NCBI GenBank assembly: GCA_910580005.1
Contig: CAJTXH010000017.1
Coordinates: 1-31,680 of the forward strand
Direction of reading: 5' to 3'
DNA: 31,680 bases
DNA from: an uncultured Lachnospiraceae bacterium
Lineage (GTDB): Bacteria > Bacillota > Clostridia > Lachnospirales > Lachnospiraceae
In this document: piece by piece, positions 24,911 through 31,680 of the stretch
How the letters are laid out: every line of letters starts with the position of its first letter
How positions within the stretch are numbered: the first letter of the stretch is position 1
Notes under the pieces: model-generated
Database searches by the model: none
What the model was told of the DNA's origin: nothing
The model's input: only the letters and a program-made list of their open reading frames with translations
Made by a program: the position numbers and the translations under genes

Positions 24911-26977
24911 CTATAACTGGAATGAACCAAGTATTTCAACCAGGGAATCCGCCTTTGCCTGTAATTGCTTAGCTGGTCCTTCTAAATCCCCGACTGCACT
25001 CTCCTGTTTCTGCACTGTAATGCTTACATTTTCTGAACATGCCGATGTTTCAGCAGATACAGCAGATATATCTTCAATAGTGCCAAGTGTTTTATTTTTT
25101 GATGTGTCCATATTATATACATTGCCTGTAATGGTTTCCAGTGCCGCTAACAACCTGTCAATCTGCTGCCCAATCTGCCTGAATGATTCTGTAGTTTCTG
25201 AAACAACACCTGTCTGTGAAGATACAGCCTCTTCTGCTTCCTTTGCAGTTGAAACAACTTCACTTGTCTGCTGTATAATTTCATTAACAATATCCGAAAT
25301 CTGCCCTGCTGACTCCAGGCACTGTCCGGAAAGCTTCCTTATTTCCTCTGCCACAACCGCAAAGCCTTTGCCTGCATCACCTGCACGTGCTGCTTCAATA
25401 GATGCGTTAATTGAAAGCAGGTCTGTCTGTTCTGATATAGAATTAATAGCAGAAACTATTGTACTTATTGACTTTGATTTATTCTCAAGTTCCTGTATTG
25501 AAGCTATTACATCCTTTGTTATATCCGTAGTTTTAGCAGAACTTCCGCCCAGGCTGTTTACAAGCTCTATTCCAGTTCTTATAGTTTCCCCGGCTTCACC
25601 TGCCAGTTTCCCAATCTCCTCTGTATTCTCACTTACGCTTGTAATAATCTCTGAAAGCATTTCCATATTTCCAAGGCAGTCTGCTGAACCAGTGTCCAGC
25701 CTGCTTACGCCGGTTTCAATTTCAGACAGGGCATCTTTAATATCCCTTGCGGTTTCTGTAAATAACCCCGCTGACTTTGTAACATAAGAAATAGCATCAT
25801 TTAATTCAGCACTTACAACCTTTACATCTTCAAGAATGGCTTTCATATTGCTTGCTGTCTGGTTTACGCCTGCACATAAAAGCCCAAATTCATCCTTGCT
25901 TTTTGCTTTAAGCTGTACTGTTAAGTCCCCATTTGAAATTTTACGGAGTTTTTGTAAAATATAGTTAATTATGCCTGACATTTTTCTTGAAATTACAAGC
26001 CCCAGTACTAATGCTAAAACTGCAAATATGCCTGAAACTACAGCAGATACCATCTTTATATCTGCTGCTTCATCAAGCAGGCGTTTTGATGGAATAAGTG
26101 CAGCAACAACTGCACCTCCTGTTTCCATTTTTCCATAGACAAATAAATTCTCCCTGCCATTTAGTTGTATTATCTGGTTTCCTGTTACTTCTTCTGAACT
26201 TACCACATTATTATAGACATCTGTGCCATATATCAGGCTGTTTTTGTCTTCTGCGCCGGGTTCTGCATAAAATTCTTTGCCATCACTTGTAATTAATGCT
26301 ACACAGCCATTTTTGCCTGTATCTACTGACTGTAATACATTACGTATAAACTCCGCACCAATATCTACTATAATACATACCTGCCGGCCCTGGAATTTCC
26401 TTGCAATCCTTACACCATAAAGCTCTGTATCTATGCCTAATACCCCGTCTGCTTCTGTATCCTGTCCAAATATAAACCATTCGTTAGGGTTTTCATTAAC
26501 TTTTCTGCCCTGGTTTGTGGCAATATATGCACTGTAAGCATCAGAAGGCAGCAAAACATTGCCTCCCTGAAGGCTTCTGCCCCCATCTGCAATAAAATAC
26601 ACTCCACTTGCTTTAGAGTCCATAGACAGCTTACTTACAAGCTTGCCATTATATTTCTTCTTTAATGTATTAGCTTCAATCATGTCCATTTTGCCGCCAA
26701 AAAACGTCCTTAAAGCACTGTCTGTAAAATAATTTTTAAATTCATCTATTTCACTTGAAACAGCAAGGTTTATATACTTCTGCTGCATATCTGCTGTATG
26801 GCTTATGGACTTTTTATAACTGTTAATAACTGCTTTTGAGGCACTGTTATAAGAAACAGCACCAAGCACCAGTATGCCAATTACGGGTATTAAGAAGCAG
26901 ACAGTAAGGTGCAGCGAAATGCTTTTGTAAAATGGTATTTCCAGTACACGCTTCTCTTTATTATGCTTTTTCTTCAT
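24911..26977 (-). CDS. Methyl-accepting chemotaxis protein
   Basis: 688 residues. Membrane helices near 15-40 and 308-332 enclose an extracellular ligand-binding region of about 265 residues, probably of the Cache type. A HAMP segment follows and the cytoplasmic signalling coiled coil has its hairpin tip in EQTDLLSINASIEAARAG, followed by KGFAVVAEEIRKLSGQ. It should signal through CheW/CheA to flagellar motors; no C-terminal CheR-tethering pentapeptide is seen. Its ATG lies inside the upstream GH43 gene (17-bp overlap) with a GGGGGTG ribosome site, and the esterase gene follows, so it is a true member of the xylan operon. Sensing xylan-derived sugars is inferred from this position only. Confidence 0.94.
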   Translation of the reverse strand: MKKKHNKEKRVLEIPFYKSISLHLTVCFLIPVIGILVLGAVSYNSASKAVINSYKKSISHTADMQQKYINLAVSSEIDEFKNYFTDSALRTFFGGKMDMIEANTLKKKYNGKLVSKLSMDSKASGVYFIADGGRSLQGGNVLLPSDAYSAYIATNQGRKVNENPNEWFIFGQDTEADGVLGIDTELYGVRIARKFQGRQVCIIVDIGAEFIRNVLQSVDTGKNGCVALITSDGKEFYAEPGAEDKNSLIYGTDVYNNVVSSEEVTGNQIIQLNGRENLFVYGKMETGGAVVAALIPSKRLLDEAADIKMVSAVVSGIFAVLALVLGLVISRKMSGIINYILQKLRKISNGDLTVQLKAKSKDEFGLLCAGVNQTASNMKAILEDVKVVSAELNDAISYVTKSAGLFTETARDIKDALSEIETGVSRLDTGSADCLGNMEMLSEIITSVSENTEEIGKLAGEAGETIRTGIELVNSLGGSSAKTTDITKDVIASIQELENKSKSISTIVSAINSISEQTDLLSINASIEAARAGDAGKGFAVVAEEIRKLSGQCLESAGQISDIVNEIIQQTSEVVSTAKEAEEAVSSQTGVVSETTESFRQIGQQIDRLLAALETITGNVYNMDTSKNKTLGTIEDISAVSAETSACSENVSITVQKQESAVGDLEGPAKQLQAKADSLVEILGSFQL

Positions 26978-28529
26978 CTAAAACACCCCCTGCTCTTGTT
27001 TTAAAATTCGAAAAACCTGCCACCCCTCCTGCTTTAATTGAAGAATAATAAGCCAGTGCAAATCTGTAACCTGTAAAATGGTCTAATGTAAAAACCATTT
27101 TTAGCGGCTCACCTATGCATTTCCACTGCCTGTTTTCCATATAGAAAAAAACTGCTTCATCTTTCCCATCTGTAAAATCACATGCAATTTTCAAACGGAT
27201 ATGGCTGCTTTCTGCCTTAACTCTTGCACACTCTGCAGGAAGGCTGTCATCACAGCCGCCTATGCCCGTTTCTGCAATGTCTGCAGGCGTGCCTCTTTTC
27301 TGCAATACTATTTCATAAGAGCCTTCTTTACGTGTTAATGCCAGAAATCCATAAAACCCTTGCAATGCACATATTCCTGCATAATCACCATTATTTAAAC
27401 CACTTCCATCCACCTGTACTTCTGCCATGCATACTGGACCGTACATACGCTGTGTTAGTGTATTTTTTGCCTTTATAACATTAATACATGTCCTGTCTGT
27501 TTCCAGCGTTAAATACCCAGGTCTTTTTGTAACTGACCACAATGCATTGTCTGGCTCATGATTCCACTGCCATACATTTTTTAAAGTAACTTTTCCGCTG
27601 GCATCTGGCTGGTAATCGAAACTATCGCTTTCATTTAGTGGTTTATATATATGTCCAGGCTTTATACTCTGGATTTCTATTTTTAATGGGACTTTTCCAT
27701 TATCTGGTACTGGAAACCCGTCTTCAAAATGCATTGGCACTAGAACCGGGCATCTTCCCACAGCCCCCATGTCCTGGAAAAGCATGCCATACCATTTCCC
27801 ATTGTGCGCCTGGACTATACCGCCTTGCGCAACGCCGCAGTTCTTATAACCAAATGCATCATCAAGTATATCACCGCCTTTAAATTCACCTTCCAGTGAC
27901 TCTGCCATATAACATGCCTGGATACGCCGTCCGCTCCCGCCTTTTGCCCAGTGTATAAAAAAGGCATAATATTTTCCATTTATTTTATATAAATGCGTGC
28001 CTTCAAAACCCAGTTTATAATTATCTGTATCTTCAAGAACCATACGGTTTAACCCACCTTTAAGCGGCGCTGACAGATCTGGCTTTAACTCTGTAATATA
28101 AATCTGGCGGTTTCCATACATTATATAAATCCTGCCGTCATCATCAAATAACAGGGAACAGTCATGGTAAAACCCTTCTATATACTGTTTTCTCCATGGC
28201 CCGCAGATGCTTTCTGACTGGTACAAATATGTTTTTCCTGTATCATTTGCTGCAAAGCATACATAGAAAGTTCCTTTATAATGCCTGAGTGAAGCCGCCC
28301 ACATGCCTTTGCCATATATCCCCCTGCCATCAGAAAGTTTCTGCCCTTCTGTACTATCCAGGGTATCATACACATATGACATTATTTCCCAGTGGCATAA
28401 ATCATACGAACGCAAAATTACTGCTCCTGGCATAAAATGCATTGTTGTGCTAACCATATAATATGTATCTTCTACACATATTACATCTGCATCAGGATAA
28501 TCTGACCATATAACTGGATTTTCCACCAT
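26961..28529 (-). CDS. GH43 glycosidase (beta-xylosidase or arabinofuranosidase) with C-terminal beta-sandwich
   Basis: 522 residues. The catalytic propeller (about 1-300) has base Asp13 in WSDYPDADVI, modulator Asp123 in YHDCSLLF and acid Glu176 in GFEGTHLYK. The C-terminal 200 residues resemble the second beta-sandwich domain of GH43 xylosidases. The sequence differs clearly from the GH43 at 21563-23116 (opening NPVIWSDYPDADV rather than NPVLSGFYPDPS), so the two belong to different subfamilies and probably have different linkages or leaving groups. No signal peptide. It follows the esterase-GH43 fusion by 29 bp and overlaps the chemoreceptor start by 17 bp. Confidence 0.92.
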   Translation of the reverse strand: MVENPVIWSDYPDADVICVEDTYYMVSTTMHFMPGAVILRSYDLCHWEIMSYVYDTLDSTEGQKLSDGRGIYGKGMWAASLRHYKGTFYVCFAANDTGKTYLYQSESICGPWRKQYIEGFYHDCSLLFDDDGRIYIMYGNRQIYITELKPDLSAPLKGGLNRMVLEDTDNYKLGFEGTHLYKINGKYYAFFIHWAKGGSGRRIQACYMAESLEGEFKGGDILDDAFGYKNCGVAQGGIVQAHNGKWYGMLFQDMGAVGRCPVLVPMHFEDGFPVPDNGKVPLKIEIQSIKPGHIYKPLNESDSFDYQPDASGKVTLKNVWQWNHEPDNALWSVTKRPGYLTLETDRTCINVIKAKNTLTQRMYGPVCMAEVQVDGSGLNNGDYAGICALQGFYGFLALTRKEGSYEIVLQKRGTPADIAETGIGGCDDSLPAECARVKAESSHIRLKIACDFTDGKDEAVFFYMENRQWKCIGEPLKMVFTLDHFTGYRFALAYYSSIKAGGVAGFSNFKTRAGGVLDEEKA

Positions 28530-28558
28530 ATCAATACCTATACCTTTCTATACAATAA

Positions 28559-31522
28559 CTAATAAAGTCCAAATGCCTTCAGGCTGCCATTTCCTTCCCC
28601 CCTGAATGTAAGATAAACAGGCCATTCACCATCCGGGATTTCTGCTTTTGCACTAAATTCTGTCCATATATTAGAAAACTCTATAGGTATTTCTGCAAGA
28701 CATTCACCATCCCATGCTGTGCGCACCTCAAATACACCTTTAAAGTAGCCACGTGTCCAGATTTTGATTTCACTTATGCCCTGGCAGTTAAAATATTTAA
28801 AACCTGCTGTTGCTGTATTACGTATATTGGCAATATACCCGTCCTCCATATCACCATCACTGCCATCCTGTACAATTACAGGGCTGCTGCTGTCATCACC
28901 TGAATATATAAGCGGCCTGTCTGTAAGCTTATAAGAAGCTGTGTATGTCTGGTGCATAGCTCTGGTAAATAAGTTGCATGCAATATATGCTGGGTGGACT
29001 CCCCTGCCTTCAAGCGGTTTGCCATTTAAACCACATGAAGTAAGTTCTGCCTGTCTGAACATGCCATTTCCGTCCATTTCAAGGCGTTCTGCACATCCCT
29101 GCCTGCTGTACCATGTGCCATTGGTCTGGCGGTGGTAAAATATATACCATGCTTCCCCTATCTGTACTATGCTTCCATGGTTATTTCCCCCATACACTGC
29201 CACCATCTCTGCTGGTTTATATGTATCTATATGCAGGTCACAGTTGCTAACAAGCACCCCTGCATATTTAAAGCCGCTGTCTGGCTTTTCACTAACTGCA
29301 TAACACAATTCATGCATTACCTCTGATGAATATATAAAATAGTATTTATTATTTATTTTACGTATGGAAGATGCTTCAAAAAACGCATGACATTCATATT
29401 CTGTACCACTGCTGTATTCACTTCCTGGCACAATTACCACAGGGTCTTGTATTACTGTAAGCATATCACCGCCTAAAACTGTTACAGATGCACCTTTCCT
29501 GGATTTATCGCCCTTGCCGCAGAAGCCTGTATACAGGTATACTTTCCCGTCTTCATATAAAACGCCTGGGTCGAACTGTGGCTGGTCTCCTTCCCTTTCA
29601 CCTAATAAAACGCCATCTTGATAATGTACATTTCCATAAAATTTATAATTGCCTGCTGGTGTATCACATACTGCTACTGAAACTATCTGCAGCTTATCCA
29701 GCACATAATATAAATAATACCTGCCGTCATGCCCTATTGTTATATCAGGTGCATAAAGGCACATGCTGCCATCCGGGTTTGCAGGGTCATCTGTTTTCTT
29801 GTAAATTACCCCTTCATACCTCCAGTCACCTGGATTATCCACCGGCGCTGACCAGCATACATAGTCTCCCTGGCAGAAAACATCACCATTAAACTGGTCA
29901 TGTGAGCCATATACATAAACCCTGCCATCAAAAACATATGGTTCACCATCTGGCACGTATTCCCATGAAGGCAGGTATGGGTTAAATGCTTCTTTATTTT
30001 TACCAGCCCCTCTGTTCCCAGTATGTTTTATCATAAAATCTATAAACGGGGTTTCTGTGCCACTGTTTGTTTTAATGCCATCTGAATTAAAAACCATTTC
30101 ATATGCACAGTCTTTAGTATATGGTTTCCACTCTGGCAGTTCTTCCCCGTCAGTGCCAGTGCCATTTGGGTCTCCACTTTTAATAAAATTGCATAAATAA
30201 TCACACATTTTCCTTGCAAGGTCATAGTGCTTTCCAGTAAAAGGCCTCCAGCACTTGGCAAGTGTTTCAAAAAAGAACCATAAATCTGATGAATGGAAAC
30301 TTCCAGGGTTGTCCCATCCAGGCAGGTTCTCATCAAAACAGTAGTAATAGCAGTTTTCATTGTTGCCATTCTCCCTGTTTTTAAGAAATGTACCTTTAAC
30401 TGCACATTCTATCCCGTTTACAGGTGCATATCCGCCATCACGGAATACATGGCTTTCTTCAAACCCCAGAAATTCTTCTGTATTGCTTCCAAATATCATT
30501 TCTGCCTTTTCTTTTAATTCTTTTTCTGTAGAAGCATTAATTACATTTAAAAATTCATCCCTGGTGTTCCCTGCCATTATTGGCACATTAATATGTTTAT
30601 CCATGGCAATAAGCTCTAATGGGTCTCCATCTAAAAACCTCTGGTCACGTACTGTAAACATCCTTGGGTTTTCTTTTACATATTCTGCATATTTCATGCT
30701 TAAATAACGTGCATCCATCATTCTTGCCTGGCTGATATTTTCTGCGCCCGCAAATTCAAGAAACTTTTTTCCATTTTTCTGTGCACTTTCCATGCTTTCA
30801 GGCGAAAATACAAATTCCCTTTCATATGGGTTCCCTATCATTCCGCTCATTATAACAGCCTTCTGGAACAGCCCCTTATTTTCCTTACAAACCATTTGTG
30901 ATAAAACACTGCCACCGCCTGCTGACTGTCCTGCTATCGTGATATTACCAGGGTCTCCGCCAAACGCCTGTATATTCCTTTTAACCCACTTAAGCCCTGC
31001 CTGCTGGTCTAAACTTCCAAAGTTGGCAGGTGCGTCCGACTGCTGCACCATAAGTTCCGGATGTGTCATAAAGCCAAACACATTAAGCCTGTAACTTACA
31101 GTAACAACCACAATCCCACGCCTTGCTATACGTTCGCCATCCATCTCCATTTCTGATGTGTAACCCCACTGCAAAGCACCGCCAAAAAACCATACCAGCA
31201 CAGGCAGGCGGCTTTCATCTGATTTGGCATTAGTCCATATATTCAGGTACAGGCAGTCCTCATCCATTTCAATATCCGGGTCAACATGCCATTCCCGGCA
31301 GTAAAGGTCATCACCAATACCTGGAGTATCCTGTACTGGTATTGGTTTAAACTTATAAGCATCCAGAACCCCGTCCCAGTCCTTGCATGGCATTGGCGCC
31401 CTCCACCTGTTTTCATAAACAGGCGGTGCCGCAAACGGGATTCCTTTAAATGCAGTAATGCGTGGGTCTGGTGCTGGAAGCCCCCTTACAAGCCCGTTTT
31501 CAGTTTTTGCAATCCTAATCAT
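28559..31522 (-). CDS. Fusion of type B carboxylesterase, GH43 glycosidase and CBM6-like module
   Basis: 987 residues. Residues 1-500 are a type B carboxylesterase: Ser200 in AGQSAGGGS, acid Asp322 or Glu323 in GNTRDEF, His410 in GSFHSSDLWFFF, oxyanion loop WFFGGALQWG. Residues about 512-840 are a GH43 propeller with Asp525 (VPDGEPYVFDG), Asp651 (QFDPGVLYEDG) and Glu716 (FFEASSIRK). Residues about 850-987 form a beta-sandwich resembling CBM6-type modules. All catalytic residues are present, so both active sites look functional. The likely task is removing an acyl group and the arabinose or xylose that bears it. The start has a GGGGGAT ribosome site. No signal peptide. There is no stop between the domains and no sign of a sequencing frameshift. 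First complete gene of the cluster. Confidence 0.92.
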   Translation of the reverse strand: MIRIAKTENGLVRGLPAPDPRITAFKGIPFAAPPVYENRWRAPMPCKDWDGVLDAYKFKPIPVQDTPGIGDDLYCREWHVDPDIEMDEDCLYLNIWTNAKSDESRLPVLVWFFGGALQWGYTSEMEMDGERIARRGIVVVTVSYRLNVFGFMTHPELMVQQSDAPANFGSLDQQAGLKWVKRNIQAFGGDPGNITIAGQSAGGGSVLSQMVCKENKGLFQKAVIMSGMIGNPYEREFVFSPESMESAQKNGKKFLEFAGAENISQARMMDARYLSMKYAEYVKENPRMFTVRDQRFLDGDPLELIAMDKHINVPIMAGNTRDEFLNVINASTEKELKEKAEMIFGSNTEEFLGFEESHVFRDGGYAPVNGIECAVKGTFLKNRENGNNENCYYYCFDENLPGWDNPGSFHSSDLWFFFETLAKCWRPFTGKHYDLARKMCDYLCNFIKSGDPNGTGTDGEELPEWKPYTKDCAYEMVFNSDGIKTNSGTETPFIDFMIKHTGNRGAGKNKEAFNPYLPSWEYVPDGEPYVFDGRVYVYGSHDQFNGDVFCQGDYVCWSAPVDNPGDWRYEGVIYKKTDDPANPDGSMCLYAPDITIGHDGRYYLYYVLDKLQIVSVAVCDTPAGNYKFYGNVHYQDGVLLGEREGDQPQFDPGVLYEDGKVYLYTGFCGKGDKSRKGASVTVLGGDMLTVIQDPVVIVPGSEYSSGTEYECHAFFEASSIRKINNKYYFIYSSEVMHELCYAVSEKPDSGFKYAGVLVSNCDLHIDTYKPAEMVAVYGGNNHGSIVQIGEAWYIFYHRQTNGTWYSRQGCAERLEMDGNGMFRQAELTSCGLNGKPLEGRGVHPAYIACNLFTRAMHQTYTASYKLTDRPLIYSGDDSSSPVIVQDGSDGDMEDGYIANIRNTATAGFKYFNCQGISEIKIWTRGYFKGVFEVRTAWDGECLAEIPIEFSNIWTEFSAKAEIPDGEWPVYLTFRGEGNGSLKAFGLY

Positions 31523-31584
31523 GTTTTATCCCCCATTCTCTATATAGTTTATAAAAGTAACAAAAACCCCATATAAATTGCTAT

Positions 31585-31680
31585 TTATTGCTGGCTTTGG
31601 CATTGGGAAGGCTCATAAAGCAATTTTTCTATTATAAACCTTGGCCGCTCTTTTACTTCCATATATATCTTGCCTATATA
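31585..31680 (-). CDS. Possible 3' end of another minus-strand gene
   Basis: The minus strand is open from the window edge to a TAA at 31585, giving 31 residues that include MEVKERPRFIIEKLLYEP. This is too short to identify. If real, it would be the gene upstream of the esterase-GH43 fusion, and only about 62 bp would separate them. It could also be a chance open frame. Confidence 0.3.
   Translation of the reverse strand, partial: YIGKIYMEVKERPRFIIEKLLYEPSQCQSQQ

Noticed and set aside
25020..25787. 255-residue plus-strand open frame
   Set aside because: It lies antisense inside the chemoreceptor coding region. Ser/Ala/Ile-rich composition mirrors the coiled-coil codons; no motif seen.

Overview
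The window is AT-rich low-GC Firmicute DNA, most like a motile gut or rumen Lachnospiraceae (Roseburia/Butyrivibrio type). This rests on protein character, strong GGAGG-type ribosome sites, and a xylan locus built around an LplABC-type transporter and a YesM/YesN-type two-component system. No tRNA, rRNA, CRISPR array, transposase or integrase was seen.

Layout. (1) 1-1363, plus strand: the 3' part of lysS followed by a HAD phosphatase. These converge on the minus-strand genes that fill the rest of the window. (2) 7252-1399, minus strand: a three-gene unit of a TetM-like translational GTPase fused to a Rae1/YacP-like NYN ribonuclease, an overlapping iron-type alcohol dehydrogenase, and a membrane EAL phosphodiesterase. 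(3) 7253-7839: a 587-bp gap with two related, almost entirely self-complementary elements of about 200 bp, in head-to-head orientation. One fills the predicted leader of the GTPase-NYN gene; the other lies just past the end of the xylan cluster. (4) 31522-7840, minus strand: a xylan-oligosaccharide utilisation locus. In transcription order it holds a carboxylesterase-GH43-CBM fusion, GH43, a chemoreceptor, an SGNH esterase, GH43, GH3, GH115, a sensor kinase, an AraC-type response regulator, a lipoprotein binding protein, two permeases and a GH8 exo-oligoxylanase.

How it fits together. None of the glycosidases or esterases has a visible signal peptide, so the scheme is uptake of substituted xylo-oligosaccharides by the ABC transporter, then cytoplasmic trimming. 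Esterases would remove acyl groups, GH115 (methyl)glucuronic acid, GH43 arabinose or xylose, and GH8 and GH3 would release xylose. The window has no transporter ATPase (a shared MsmX-type ATPase is the usual solution) and no secreted endo-xylanase; both must lie elsewhere. The kinase/regulator pair sits between enzymes and transporter. A plausible promoter in front of the binding-protein gene carries two direct repeats 22 bp apart immediately upstream of its -35 box, the arrangement expected for an AraC-type activator. Strong stem-loops separate binding protein, permease and GH8 cistrons and probably set their expression ratios.

Most interesting items: the GTPase-NYN fusion, the paired structured repeats with apparent compensatory changes, the esterase-GH43-CBM fusion, and the chemoreceptor whose start codon lies inside the upstream GH43 gene.
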